A stretch of 64,000 bases of DNA, taken from NCBI RefSeq assembly GCF_963576675.1, contig NC_088918.1:35993501-36057500 (forward strand), in the 5' to 3' direction. Numbering within the stretch: position 1 is the stretch's first letter; every line of letters starts with the position of its first letter. The stretch comes from Euphorbia lathyris (lineage: Eukaryota > Streptophyta > Magnoliopsida > Malpighiales > Euphorbiaceae). The notes beneath the pieces were generated by a model. That model searched no databases, was not told where the DNA came from, and worked only from the letters and a program-made list of their open reading frames with translations. Below, piece by piece: positions 43,087 to 55,756 of the stretch. Position numbers and translations under genes: made by a program.

Positions 43087-44501
43087 TAGGGGTGCCAATG
43101 AGCCGAACCAATACCAAACCTGACTTGGCTCAGCTCGAGAATGAAAAAGGTCCGGCTCGGCTTGGCTCAAGCTCGAAGCTCGTCGAGCTTGGATTTTCTA
43201 AGCACGGCTCGAGCTCGACACAAGTTCGGCTCGAGCTCGATTATTTTTGAGCCAGCTTGAGCTCGTTTGGTTTTTATATTTTGGAGCTTGTAATGGGCTA
43301 AAAAAAGACAGTAGACACATAATCAAAATAAAAAAAAATGAAATTAAAGTTTATAGTAAGCTTAAACCAAAATTGTCTTTTATGGCTTTATTACATACAT
43401 GTGCAATTGTCCATAAGAAATGTAAAGTTTTAATTATTCAGAAAACAGTACTTTTCCTCATCAAGCTCAAAATTAAGATCAAAATGAATAATATAAGATG
43501 TCAAGCTCAAGAATATGTAATTCTGCTATTATTTAGTCAAAACATAAATTTTGCATATGCAGACCATCAGTCTTCTAATCCATATATACGAGGCTTATAA
43601 GGATAATCTTATTCCTATTAAGTAACCATAAGACAATTAATTAGTAGTAAAGGTTAACCATAATTTCTTCATTCTTAATTACAACACATCCAAAAAAACA
43701 AAAAATATTTAATTGTCAATTCAAATCCAATAGTCATACTCATAGCAACCACATCCCACAACAGATAATCATCTTTAGATATTAATCCATCTTCTTTATC
43801 ATAAATCATTTAATACATTCTGGGTATAAATTCTTCATTTTTGCACACACTAAAATCAAATCAAAAGCTATGGAATGTAAATTTGAAATAGAATAATAAA
43901 GGGAGGGAATGAAGACTAACCTGCCATGATGAACTATGGACTGTGAATGCAACGGCGAAGGTGACGATGAAGGTGAAGGCGACGGAGGTGTGTTGTTTAG
44001 ATTGTGGTTTAGAAGAGAAAGTGTGGCTTAGCTAGAGTAGAGAGGAGAGGAGACTGTTAGACAGGCGGTAGAAGAGTGGAACGATGATAAGTATGAGAGA
44101 TTGGCTGAAGTAGGGTTTCTTTTTATTTTAATTTTTAAAAATAAATTTTTTTTATGCTTGGCCCAAGTTTAAAACGTGTTGGATTTGGATAAATTATGTA
44201 TAGGTTAAAAAAATTGTTATAATTTATTAATGGACTTATAACTTATGACTCTTAATAAAATTTAAAAATTAAAATTATTGAAATATGTATATATATCTAT
44301 ATAATTAAGAATTGGTAAAAATCTATATTAAAAAATAATTGAGCTTGCTCAGGAGCTTTCGAGTCGAACCTAAGAAAGCTCGTGCTTTGACTCGTTAATC
44401 CTCGAGTCGATCTCGAACTCGAGCCAAGCCCAATCGGGCCGAGCTTTGGCCGAGCCAAACTCGAACTGTTTGCGAACTACACAAGCTCGTTGGCAGCTCT
44501 A
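43087..44501. mobile_element. hAT-like non-autonomous DNA transposon (1415 bp)
   Basis: Ends TAGGGGTGCCAA and TTGGCAGCTCTA form 12-bp terminal inverted repeats with 10 matches. The flanks CCCATAAC and CCCACAAA could be a decayed 8-bp target duplication (6 of 8). Subterminal regions (43130-43250, 44340-44480) are dense in GGCTCGAGCTCG-type motifs. Such repeats are typical of hAT ends. No transposase domain is visible inside; the plus frame at 43247-43600 has no recognisable domain. Confidence 0.6.
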
Positions 44502-44690
44502 CCCACAAACATCTCAATCTTTTCTCAACTCTCTAAGAATTTATGAATTTTGAAGCTTCAAATTTAGCAAAAGAATTGAATAAGAACATAAAGAACTAAA
44601 AATTGTCAAAGAATCTTCCTAATTCCAACCCCTTCTAGAAATCTCTAAAGCACCTTATTGATTAATTTAAGAATACGTTTTTTTTTTTGG
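44502..44690. other. short intergenic stretch
   Basis: No feature recognised. Confidence 0.4.
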
Positions 44691-44699
44691 AAATCATCA

Positions 44700-45640
44700 A
44701 TGGCTCGACGGCCAGCTCACTATCGGGTGCTTCTTAAGAGGCCACTCAAAATGCCCCTCAATCCATCATTCCTCTTTTTGTGGCCGTACCAGATAGGGTG
44801 GGTGCCACTGCCACACCTCCAATTGCTAATGAATCGACTAGGACAATGCATGCTAGCACATAAGGAACCCCGCTCAAAAAGGAATCGATGGTATCCTCTA
44901 AGAGAGTTAGCAGTGCCACTAAACAGGGGCAGGGGCCAAAGCGATTAAAGGTTGTACCAACTCCAACCACTAATAATGGGCCAGAAATGGTTCCTGTTAT
45001 TCTGAAAGGTCCCATCATACATGTTCCTTCCACCCAAAAGGGGCCAACAGTGGGTCCTGCTATCCAAAAGAGGATGGTTTCTTCTGTTACTCAGAAAGGT
45101 CTCATGGTGCTGGAAGCTCCTGTCCAAAAGGCGCCAATAGTGTTTGGGCCTTCTATTCAGAATCCTACACCTCGATCTACGGTAGCTGGAACCAAAAGAG
45201 AGGGGAAGGTTCCAGCCATCGTTCCTTATTGGCATATTGTGGCAGCTCTAGATGATGAGATACCTCGATGGGCCTCACCTGGAGTATCCTATCATAGCTT
45301 GTAGCCTTTCCCAAATAGATTGGGTTCCGACCGAGAGTGCTTTGTATAATCGACAGTCTAACGAGGTGGTTATCGACCTTTTTGACAGCCGCGTTGCTCA
45401 GGTATCGTTCACCCTTTACCTCATGCTTCCTTTTGCCTTTGGTCAGGGCTTATGTGTCTTTTTTAGGAAGGCCTTATCTTCACACTCTAAGGTCACTTTG
45501 TGGTTGGAGACAGACATGAAGCGGATCGTTCAACTGGAACAGAACCTCTGAGTTGATTCCAGCATGAATAATGACTAAGCCCTCAAGAAGGCTGATCGGG
45601 ACGTGTCCCAGAAGGAGGAAGATCTTTGTGTTCATTCTAG
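44700..45640 (+). pseudogene. unidentified degenerate coding region, retroelement-like
   Basis: Overlapping plus-strand frames (44658-44948, 44888-45304, 45252-45551) look like one shifted coding region. The middle part has irregular repeats built on QKGP/QKAP with Val and Pro. A following block has ALYNRQSNEVVIDLFDS, then LPFAFGQGL and a charged stretch (SKVTLWLETDMKRIVQLEQNL), and codon-like sequence of coiled-coil type continues past the stop at 45551. The charged C-terminal part recalls the coiled-coil tails of retroelement antisense ORFs, but I do not recognise the protein. Confidence 0.35.
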
Positions 45641-47469
45641 TTTGATTCTCTTTATGCCATACCTTTTGCCCTTCAACTAGCTAATATCTTCACCAAAGCC
45701 CAACATTATCCTCAGCTTTGCTTCCTTATTTCCAAACTCAGCCTTCTTAACATTTTCTAGGCCAATTATGTAACAATCATTTTCCCGTTTCAAATTAGCT
45801 TTCTCTCACCTTGGCTCATTCTTACGCCACACCCATTGCATCATCCAGCTTCTAGAAGATTTGTGCACTAGTCATCAATCTATATGCACAACCATGAGCC
45901 AATCATTAAGCGGAATAGGACACATTTTTATGCAATCGTTACTTTTTTGCTATTCCTTTCTTTTTCAAGCTTTTACTCACAAATGCTTGCTTTATCCTTA
46001 AGCTATATATAGTCACTTGTTTTCCTGTATTTTGAAATGAGAATCAAAGTAAGAATTTAATTCTTAAGCTCATTCAACTTTACAGGCTCAACTTGAGAAT
46101 AATGCTTTTGAGTTATGATTTATACATGTTTTTTCATGTTGTTATTTAATTTCAATCCCCTTATAATAAAGGAAACATGCTAACTTAAAACTTTGAAATA
46201 ATAATAAAATTAATATATAGTTTATAACAAATTTAAACGAAATTATGAGATTAAAGAGGAGAATACCTATAAAATGTGCCAAAGACAATTATTAAAAAAA
46301 AATTAGTGAGAATTCGTATCTTATCTATTTAAGTAATATAAAGTATAAGATTAAAGAGGGAATAAGAAAAGTAAAAGAAAAACTAACATTTCATAAAATT
46401 AATTGAAATGTATAATAGTAATTAAAAAAATAATCGATTCTGAAAGCTGAACTTTAACCAAGTCAAGCCCGATTAGTTTTCGAGCTACTTGATAAAATAA
46501 ATTTGATAATAAGCATATATCTAACGATAAATAATCAAATTTATTTGGTTGTTGAAGAACCAAGTGAACATTAATGCACTCATAGTTAAAATTGTAGGAA
46601 CAACATTCTTGTATTTTTGTTACTTTATCCTTTTTCCATTTTTCTTACTTGCTAAGGAACCCATTGATATGTTTATTAATGGTTTGGAATATATAGAGAA
46701 TAACTTTGAGGACCCCATAAAAGTAGTCAGTTATCCCTTCTTATCTAAATTTAAGAAATCATTCCTAAAAAAACATCTTCTCCCAAATATTCTATAAAGG
46801 CAGTGTTACCTTGCATTATTTCCTACAAGGTTTAAACTTTCTTTTTAAATTGAATATTCCATTCTTCTCCTATTTTAAATCATAGTAAATATGAGGTTGA
46901 ATATATTGAGGGTCACCTAAACTTTGACCCAAAAAAAATCAATTGACCTTTAAAAATTCTTATTAGCTAATTGAATTTACTTAATTCGACATAATTAATT
47001 CTTTATTCCTATATGGCAGGATCAGAAAATTTGGACGATTTAAACGTATATCACTTAAAATTTATGAGTCAAAATATCACTTTAAATAAATATAAACGGT
47101 TAATGAATCGTCTTAATGGTTTTTGGATCTAAGTTTAAAACCCTGATATGACTTTATATTTTGGGAGTTGGAGTAATTTGTTTCAAGGAGATATACATAT
47201 ACACACATATTCTTTCTCAAGTGGTGAATTATTCCTGGCTCAAATAAAAGAAAGTCTTTTTCCTGGAAAAAGGATGAGGATATAATATAATATAAGCAAA
47301 GCAATGACTAAAGATGGATTTTTTTTTATTATTATTAGAGGTTTTAAAGTTGAGATTTTGGACTAATAATGATCATAAAATTCGAGTAAATATGCAAATC
47401 GCTAATTTTTTTTAAACAAAACTTATTAAATTAAATCTGAAATTAATACATTATAAGGAAAAGAGGTAG
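45641..47469. other. AT-rich intergenic DNA
   Basis: No supported gene or boundary. The frame at 46549-46797 (82 codons, one hydrophobic stretch) has no recognisable domain and I do not call it. Confidence 0.45.
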
Positions 47470-47770
47470 GCATTATCATACTCCATGAACAGATGCAAAA
47501 ACGACCGCCTTAGCTGAGCAATGAACTATAGAATTCGTTGAACGTTTGACAGAAGAGATTACCACGTAATATAACTCTTTGATGAAATTGACACATTCCT
47601 GAATCATATCGGCCAAATATGATAAATAATGAGCTGATTTATTAATGGCTTGAACAACCGAAATGCAATTCGATTGATTTATCACATTACTGCTTCCTGA
47701 CAATTTGAGTCACGATAGTACTTTCCGAATCGCTATTACCTCTGTCATAATTGGTTCAGTACATTGAACT
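47470..47770 (-). pseudogene. relic of a LINE-type RNase H (RVT_3-like)
   Basis: Minus-strand sequence reads TEPIMTEVIAIRKVLS-stop, then SNCISVVQAINKSAHYLSYLADMIQ and SVKRSTNSIVHCSAKA. This is the second half of an RVT_3 RNase H, including the conserved E and the C-terminal helix, but with S/N where a catalytic Asp is expected. One in-frame stop. More decayed related sequence may continue to about 47990. Confidence 0.6.
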
Positions 47771-48756
47771 ATAGTCTTGTTCTTTAAACGTTCATGCATC
47801 TACATTGCATTACAGGAAATCCAACGGAGACCACTTATCATAAATGAGGCTAAAGATGCAAGGAGGTTTCGAGCATTGCTATTACCATTGTTTTCATGAG
47901 AAAGACGATCAGTAAGTTGCGGGCTACACTAAAGGACATTAACTATAAGTGGATTATCCAATTCAATCCATGACAGTTTCATAAAAACACCACAATGAGA
48001 GTCTTAATTCTAAATTATTATTTAATTCTTTGACTATTTGAAAATTTATGCAAATCGCTACATATTTTTAGTAGTTAACATCAAAATTAGATTTTTTTTT
48101 TTTTTTTTTTTTTTAAATGCTTTAAATCTCCTTGAGATTTAGCCAAATACACTTATGTGCTCTTATGCATTGAAAAAATAATTTTAACGTATTGGTACCT
48201 TCAATCTAATTTCACTATAACACCATTCCATCAGTTTTTACATATGTTGTACGAAACCAAAACGAAAATGGAACAGAAACTGAATTGGATATCGAAAAAC
48301 GTTATTTCTAAAAAAAAGTTAGATAGAGAAAGATAATAAAAATGGAAAAGAAACGGAAGTAGACACAACACGAAGAAGAGTTCCGTCCAACATAAGGTTT
48401 CTAGATATCATTAAAATTAAGCATATGCTTTATCCAGAACTATATGACAGAAACTGATAAATTGAGCATGGATTTCTAATATATACATACACCATTCAGC
48501 TGAATTTGCTCTTATATTTCTGCCATTTCAGACCATAAGAAGAAGCAGTAAAATCCTCAAATATTTACAAGCTGAACTCATTGGAAGCTGTGTTAAACAA
48601 CACAGTGGATTATCATTTATCATCAAACTTCTGATTTACAAAGAAGTTGTTTCTTTGGGGTTGAACAAATCAGTATTCAGCACAAAACAGTAATTCTACA
48701 ATATGCATAGGAAGAAGACATTGCACAAAACCTCACTCACTCAGCAGAGGGGCCAT
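47771..48756. other. intergenic DNA downstream of the Dof gene
   Basis: T-run at about 48091-48114. The right part (about 48500-48756) is presumably the 3' untranslated region of the Dof gene. No other feature. Confidence 0.5.
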
Positions 48757-51046
48757 TTAGCTGCTCTCCTGAAATGTATTAGCCCGGGATAGAGCTGCTG
48801 GATTTGCTTCCAATATAGGACTCGCCTCTGTTACGCGGCCCTTTCCATCTGCTTTCGTCTCAAAACTTTTGAACACCGAACCTTGTGATATAGGAATCTT
48901 TTCTCCAGGTTTCGGACCTAATGTGCCCCATAAATGACTCTTTGAAGCCTCATTCGGCTCGTCAATTCTCAGTGTTTTTGGAACCAAAACGCAGTTTTCT
49001 GCTTGTTCCTCATCCGTGAGATTTGAATCTCTAGAATGCTTGCCTAGTTTCGGTGAGCCATTTCCTGAGCAGCAACTGGTGCTAGTAGAGGATGATGGCG
49101 AAGGACACGTATAAGATCCATTCGTGGGCATATTTCCAGCAGCATACACAGGCATACAACTCAAATATGAAGCTGGTACAAGTTGCACAGGAATGCTCGG
49201 GGGACAAAATCCTGGAACTGCTATCATTGGCGTAGGGCACCATTGAACTTGATTGGGATTATTGCCGCAAGACTGCCCACCAGGGTGCTGAGCTACTCCT
49301 GTGGAATTTGGACCACTCCAACCAGGGTTCCAGGGGAAAAGCCACGGGGGTATCGGATAACAGTGAGGATGCGGAACGTTGACCTCAGTTGAAGGTTTCG
49401 GCATATCAACCTGCTCCTTATATCTAACAGTTTCCGGTAACTCACTTCCTCGGGACCTGGTTGGAGCCATGAAGGATCCACATGAGGAAGGCTCATCTAT
49501 ATTATCTTGACTAGTGACTGAACTCATCTCAGCATATCTCTTTTGATCTCCTAGACTAAGCGCTTTGTCCGGTGCTTCAGGACCAAATTTTAGAACCATC
49601 CCGTTTTCTGGTGCTGCAGACCTCAAAGTGGTTCCAGATTCAGCAGATGACATAAGTTGGTGATTCTCTGAGTCTGAGTGTTCCATCCTGGTAATAGGCA
49701 CCCCATCAGAAGATACTAACATCTGACGGAACTGTGAAGCTAAATGCTTATTCTTGCGGCGTCCAGCACCAATAGGAACATTCCGCATGGTTCCACCAGC
49801 AGTCCAATATCTCTGGCAATTTTTGCAGAAATGCCTCGGTTGGTTTACATTGTAATTGTTGAAGTAACAGAATTTCGTGTCTAGACTGTTACATCTTGGA
49901 CATGGTAATATCTTATCAGGCTTTTTGAATTTCTCCTGGTCTGTGCTACTAGTTTCTACCTGGTCTTCACTGATCTTAGAATCTGCTCCTTCATTTGCTT
50001 CAATTGCGGTTCGGCTATCTTTATTGCCTTGAGCTGTAGCAGCAGACTTGACCAGCTCTCCTGAATTGTTTTCATCAAGACTGACAACTTCTTCTTTTGT
50101 AATCTCATTGCATCTGTTCTGAAATTTAAAATGGAAAAGTTTGAACTCATTTATATCAATCTTGAAATTGTAGAGAAACAAATGAAATAAATCCTAATAG
50201 CTCCAAGTCAACAACAACAATTAGCCAATGAATTGACAGAATTCATGTCCGCAAAGACATGAATCAAACACTAGAATGAATCATGAATCAAACACTCAAA
50301 TATGTAGCTTACATATGAGAAAGATAATCTTTTTGATAGACTAATAAAATGTGAAACAAGATTGAAATTTAATCAGCTTTTAATTGCACAATTAGAAAAA
50401 AGAACTTGCGTTTGGGGAGATGATTTCTATGATCAGATAGAAAACAAAACTGAAAAACCACCAAAAATAACTCAAACTGTTTGCAGATCATTTATTTCAC
50501 AATTTCATCAAAGACAGAAAAGATAAGAGCTCATTGAAATAAGAATTCAGAATACAAATACATACAAATTTTTCAACACAGAAAAAGAAAATATCATTAA
50601 TTTGAACAGAACATTAAGCTTATATCATCATAACATTGAAAAGAAAAAGAGGTCTAGCAAGTGTTTGACAAATAGACAAAAAAGGAAAGATCAGAATAAA
50701 CAAAGGGATGAAGAACTCAGGTCTATAGTACCTTATTCTTAAAGATAAAGCCCAAAGCGATGAGTTTTGACATTTTCATATCAGTTTTAGGTAACCAACA
50801 AACAAAGACCCATTCACATTAGTTTCAGATATATTTAGAAACAAAAGATGAAGCAATAAGAAACCAAAAACCCAGAAAAATTTCAAGATCAAGAATCAAG
50901 ATTGAGCAGCTATAGAGAAATATTAAGAAGGCATAAAATTGAAAAGCAGATATACATACCTTGGATGGTCGTTGAGCAGGAATGGGGAAATCAGGAACAG
51001 AAATATTGCGGCCAAAGAGCTTGATAGCTGGATCTTTGACACTCAT
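48757..51046 (-). CDS. cycling DOF factor (CDF-like) transcription factor, 482 aa, two exons
   Basis: Exon 1 51046-50960 (29 codons) and exon 2 50118-48757 (454 codons with stop), with an 841-bp GT-AG intron in phase 0. Nuclear DNA-binding protein recognising AAAG sites. The Dof zinc finger is at about 98-152 with C102, C105, C127 and C130 (C-X2-C-X21-C-X2-C), followed by the basic GAGRRKNKH. The N-terminal DPAIKLFGR motif encoded by exon 1, the VPKTLRID...[11 protein letters not shown] block (about 410-437) and the C-terminal [16 protein letters not shown] are hallmarks of the cycling DOF group. In Arabidopsis these proteins repress CONSTANS/FT and are degraded through FKF1-GIGANTEA in photoperiodic flowering; some also act in stress responses. 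Starting exon 2's frame upstream at 50181 would read through the intron. Which CDF paralogue it is cannot be told here. Confidence 0.95.
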
Positions 51047-52029
51047 TTTTTAATCAGAAAAAGAGGTGCGAAGTGTTGAAAATAAAAGCAGCAAGAAGAC
51101 CCATACAAATAGCAAAAAGGGAACGTCAAAAAGACTGCAAAGATAGAAATTTTAGAGGAAAGAGAGAACCTTTTTCAAACTTTACAAAGCAATTCTCTCT
51201 CTAAAAAGTAAAAACCCATAAAATAAAACCCTCTCTTAAGTAAAAGTCTCCCAGGAAAAGTCCCTGATAAGATGATAAAGTATAAAGAACGTGAAGGATC
51301 AGACTCTTTTTGTCTTTTTATTTTTCTTTTTCTTTTCTACTTTTTCACTTTCTTTTTTTCTTTCAAATCAAACAATATACTGTCTAAGGTCCTTTATTTT
51401 ACCTACTGTTTGTTGCTGTTGATATTTACTATTGACTGCTGCTTCGTTGTTGCTGTTAGTTGTTTGTTGTTGATGATAGACGATACATCTTAATTTTTTC
51501 AGTAAAAAAAAGCAGTTGTTTCGGAATAGGCAAAAAAAAAAAAAAAAAAAGACACTATATCTATTTTCTCTACAAAGCACAAATTTATCCATAATTTACC
51601 TCCTAACATTGCTAAGCATATCAATTTTATCTCTATCAAACATAAAATTTAAATAGATTAATTTGATAAATTTTTTACTCTTTCAAACGATATATTGGAG
51701 CAATTTCATGTATTTTAACAAATTATGTTTCATTATTTTGACAATTCATTTATATACTCTTCAAAAAAAAAACAATTCATTTATATATATTTTAATACTA
51801 ATACTATAAATATTTTCGACAACTTCCTACCAAAAAAATAAATATTTACGACAATTTTTTTATAATCAACTTATATCTTATATCTGATATAAATGTTAAC
51901 ACTTTGATAGATTATAACTGTATTATAGATCGGATAAATATTTAAATATTATTTATATTTAAAATGTTTGATGTATAATAGTTAAATAACGAATTAATTA
52001 ATAATAAATTATTAATTTATTTAGATTTT
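51047..52029. other. upstream region of the Dof gene
   Basis: 51047-51250 is purine-rich on the plus strand (CT-rich on the transcript strand), with CTCTCT elements typical of plant 5' leaders and core promoters; no clear TATA box. Beyond it come A-runs (51533-51551) and AT-rich DNA. Short Phe- and Gln-rich frames at 51272-51592 are low-complexity. Confidence 0.5.
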
Positions 52030-53665
52030 TTTTTATTTTTTTTTTGGTAAGAAGGGAAGAAAAAAAAACAAACAAACAAAAACCTAACCCGGGATCAGTC
52101 TAGGAAGACTGACCCCAATCCTATCCTCAAGAAGAGAAGGTAACAGAAAAGAAGGAGGAACGGAAAGGGTAGAAACACCTAACATCCCCCCATGCCCAGC
52201 AGCTGCCAAGCGATCCGCCACGCGGTTTTGCTCCCTATAAATATGGGAGAAGGTAAGAGAATCGAAGGCAGGACGAAGCCTCAAGATGGCTTTAATGAGA
52301 TTCTGACTCTTAAGACAAACAGCCTGTCTATCCGAAATCCTGTTGATAGCCTCCAAATTGTCAGAATCCACCGAAAGTCTTTTAACACCCATGCGAATGG
52401 CGAGTTTAATGCCAGACAAGATCCCCCAGAGCTCTGCAGTAAAGGAGGAGCCCGTACCTAAGTTATGGGTAAACCCAGCCAGCCAGGCGCCACCAGCATC
52501 CCGAAGAACTCCACCAGCAGCAATTCTGCCATTACTAAGGTAGGAGCCATCCGTATTCAACTTGACAACCCCTTCCCTGGGCTTCCTCCAACCAACTAAC
52601 TGGACCTCTTTAACCGGGGAGGGGTGAACCAGGGCTCTCCTTCAAAACTCTTTGTAATAACAGAGAGTTTTTTCGAGAAGTAAAACCGGAGGTCAGGAAT
52701 AAAGACAGTCTTCTCAGCAAATAACTCTTCATTCCTCCATTTCCACATTTGGTGACAAATAATAGCGAAGGGAATAGCCCCGTGCTCCATACTGGCCAAC
52801 AAATTCCCATTAACGCCTTCAGAGAACCAGTCAATATCAGAGAACCCCATAAAGGAAGGAAGGGCGTGGTGAGGAAGGACCCCTTCCCAAACCTTTCTAC
52901 TATTCGGGCAATCCCTCAAAGCATTGCACAAGGTTTCCACATGGCCGCTGCATCTGCTACAGGCACCAGATACAGCCAAGTGCCTTCTGTGTCTATCTGC
53001 ATTCGTGAGGAGCCTGTCTTTGACTCCCAGCCATAGGAAACTCTTAATGCGGTAGGGGACTTTGAGGGCCCAAATGGACTTCCAAATTTCCAAAGGAGGA
53101 TCAGCCCTATTAGGGGTAAAAGCTTCATAGGCCGATTTGCAAGAATAAGAACCATTATTAGTCAAGGCCCAGCAGTGTCTGTCCTTATCCTCCTCCTGAT
53201 TACTAATCTTCACACCTCTAATATTAAGGAGGGTCTCCAGGCTAAGAAAGGAGTCGAACTTAGACCAGATCCAGTCTCCCTCCGAGTCCACCACATCAGC
53301 AATTCTCCAGGAGAGGAGATCATTCGGCGGAGGGCGATGCACACCTCAATCAACGGTTTGTCACCAATCCAGGTGTCATACCAGAAACTAATGGATCTCT
53401 CATTACCCACCTCCAAGCCAATCCCCGTACAGAACTCAGCAAAAACAGCACTAAGCCCTTTCCAGAGGAAGGAACAGCTGACAACCCTCTCCTTCGGGCC
53501 ACCAAAGATTCTATCTTTCCTATACTTGCCGTACAGAAGACGAACCCAAAGGGAGGAGGGGGATTGCCACATTCTCCAAAGAAGCTTCATTAACAGGACT
53601 TTATTATTGTCCTTAGCTTGCCTTATACCAAGATCCCCCCTGCTCTTAGGCTGGCAGGCTTCCTT
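52030..53665 (-). pseudogene. 5'-truncated LINE: end of RT, zinc-binding region, RNase H
   Basis: Minus-strand frames 53590-53210, 53342-52596 and 52560-52084 are linked by frameshifts near 53340 and 52590. They encode the RT C-terminus (LLWRMWQSPSSLWVRLLYGKY), a zf-RVT region (FLWLGVKDRLLTNADRHRR, CSRCSGHVETL) and an RNase H with all catalytic acidics (NTDGS, AELWG, SDNLEA, ADRLA), ending LPRLIPG. A-runs at about 52051-52030 mark the 3' end. Same family as 36801-37620. No clear target duplication. Confidence 0.85.
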
Positions 53666-53898
53666 TTTTTTTATTAAATATGAGTAAAATTGATATTATT
53701 AGAAATACTAAAAGCAATTAATACCATTTGGTAGGTTAATCTTATCCCAATACATCTTCACAATCCCACCTGATTGGTAAAAATACTGTAGATAATGATA
53801 AAGTAAAATAATACTCTTTTAATTTTATTAATAAGACATAAATGTTACTTGGATAAATTTACACGTATACCCTTACATATAAAATAGATCTAATTATA

Positions 53899-54294
53899 GG
53901 CCCTGTTTGGGAATTAGCTGTTAGCTGATTACATTAGCTGTTAGCTGATTACATTAACTGATTTGACAAGTTGTTTATGTAGACATGTTTGGTAAAAATT
54001 AGCTGATTGATAATAGCGGTTTGTGCAAAAAGACGAATAAGGGCATTAATTTTGGCGCAGGAGAAGAGGGAGTCTATCTATTAGGGTTAAAGAAGTCCAT
54101 TAATTTTAATATTGCAAAACGCTAATTGAAAAAGCTCTTAAAAGGAGCTTTTTCTAAATTAGCGTTTTCATCCCAAACCTCTCTCTCAAACCTCTCTCCA
54201 CCAAACACTCCAATCAGCGATTTCGGTGGTCAAACCTCTAAAATTGGTCAAAACCGCTCTTTTTATCCCAAAACGCTCTTTACCAAACAGGACC
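53899..54294. mobile_element. MITE (396 bp) with GGCCCTGTTTGG termini
   Basis: Terminal inverted repeats GGCCCTGTTTGG and CCAAACAGGACC (11 of 12), with ATA on both sides. An internal hairpin has AAAAGCTC and GGAGCTTTT near 54130-54155, and GTTAGCTGATTACATTA is duplicated near the left end. The termini resemble Tourist/Harbinger-like MITEs. The 3-bp ATA flank is not the usual TWA, so the superfamily is uncertain. The frame inside (54126-54353) is chance. Confidence 0.65.
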
Positions 54295-55241
54295 ATAGTC
54301 TAATAAATACTCATTTATTTCTACAAATGAGTCTACATTGCTACAATTTATAGGTTATACTGTTATATGTCTTGATTTTTATAAAAGAAGAAAAAACTAA
54401 AAGAATTGCCTTGACCTTTACAAAAAGTTAAACCAAATTTTCTTCTTTATTTTCTATGAAATAAGGAAATTATACATACTCATAAAAAAAAAAGAAAAGA
54501 AAATTGAAAATGGAGCAAATTTATTGAATCCTACTGGCAATAAAAGGTGTGACTTGTCCAATTAATATTATTAATTGTCATTTAAATTTGAGCATATGTC
54601 AGAATTAAATATTTAAAAAAATAACAGGTGTCTATGTACTTTTTTTCCTTTTTATAATGATATAGAGAACAATAAATGAATGCAAGTTGTCCCCATTTGG
54701 TGGTAGTATACTAATACTTCCTTCCCTCCCATTTTATGATATCTAGGCATCTTAATTATCCACTTTGTATATGATATGAATATGAGATTTGGTGCCAGCT
54801 GGCATCTGACTCACCCTTAGTTACCACAATTTTTTAATAGTGGCTATGGATGGAGGGTGATGATGTAACAAAGACAAAAGCACAAAAGTGAAAAAGGACA
54901 ATGCCTTTGTGGGGCCCTTTCAGAGAAAAGGAAGCAGATTTTGATTTTCCTTTTTCCTTTTTTTCTTCTTTTTTACAGAGAGAAGGGGAGGGGGGGCCTA
55001 CTTTTTACGCCGCCTTCAATGTCTTTTGCCAGTTTGCTCCACCTTTTGGCCTCATAGATAGGCCCCACTTTTTTCACTTTTTATATTTACTTTTTTTTTT
55101 CATTTAAAGCTATATCGAAAAAGCAAAAAATTACTTGAATTTCTATAATAGTAGTAATTAAATAGAGTAAAGGGTCACCATGCAATGGATATGTGGTTTT
55201 CCTCTTTTGAATGGAAAGGAAATGATATTTACTCTTGTTAC
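54295..55241. other. AT-rich intergenic DNA
   Basis: No gene. The frame at 54901-55107 is Phe-rich low complexity. Confidence 0.45.
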
Positions 55242-55412
55242 ATTTGGATAGAAAAAGTTAGGATATACTGTAATAGATAGAATTGAAAAAGATGATTAAT
55301 ATAATCCTATTTAGGATTCTTAATTAGTTTTTATCTATTTATTTGTTTATAGGGTTTTATTAGTAATCTTCTTCAATTCTATCTATTCTATCTTAATTTT
55401 TTCTATCCAAAT
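55242..55412. mobile_element. small foldback MITE (171 bp)
   Basis: Long, imperfect terminal inverted repeats of about 55-60 bp: ATTTGGATAGAAAAAGTTAG at the left and its near-complement at the right (TTTTTTCTATCCAAAT), with TAGATAGAATTGAAAAAGAT matched as well. The element is nearly all stem. No coding capacity; superfamily not assigned. Confidence 0.65.
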
Positions 55413-55756
55413 AGCATTATCGGAAGGAAAAAGCATTTCAATCCCTTTCTTTTTTATTGATTTCAAGCCATATGAAAGCCTTAATACATCATTTACCTGA
55501 ACTTGTACAAAAAGCTTGATTGATCTCCTGAACTTATATAAAATGTTCAGTTAGCCCCCTAAACTTGTGTAAAATGTAATTAATTGATTACTCAGATGTA
55601 AAAAAGTAAGTTAAATGCAGAAAAAGTATTGCACTCGTTAAAAAAAAACAATCAAGATCGAGGTATTACGGTTGTAATATTAGAGAATACAAAGTTTATA
55701 GTTGAACAAGTAATAACTTCATTTTTACTTTATTCTTGAATTATGTATTAACATTC
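55413..55756. other. intergenic DNA before the right LTR element
   Basis: Contains short direct repeats of the form CTGAACTTNTACAAAA (55498-55580), which may belong to another small repeat whose ends I cannot define. No gene. Confidence 0.4.

Noticed and set aside
46549..46797. 82-codon frame with a hydrophobic stretch
   Set aside because: No homology that I recognise, AT-rich composition, no promoter features.
50119..50181. Dof gene starting at 50181
   Set aside because: Those codons are intron sequence; a splice acceptor at 50119 and exon 1 at 51046-50960 give the family N-terminus.
54720..54770. CTTCCTTCCCTCCCATTTTA resembling a Stowaway-type terminus
   Set aside because: No matching inverted end or TA duplication found nearby.
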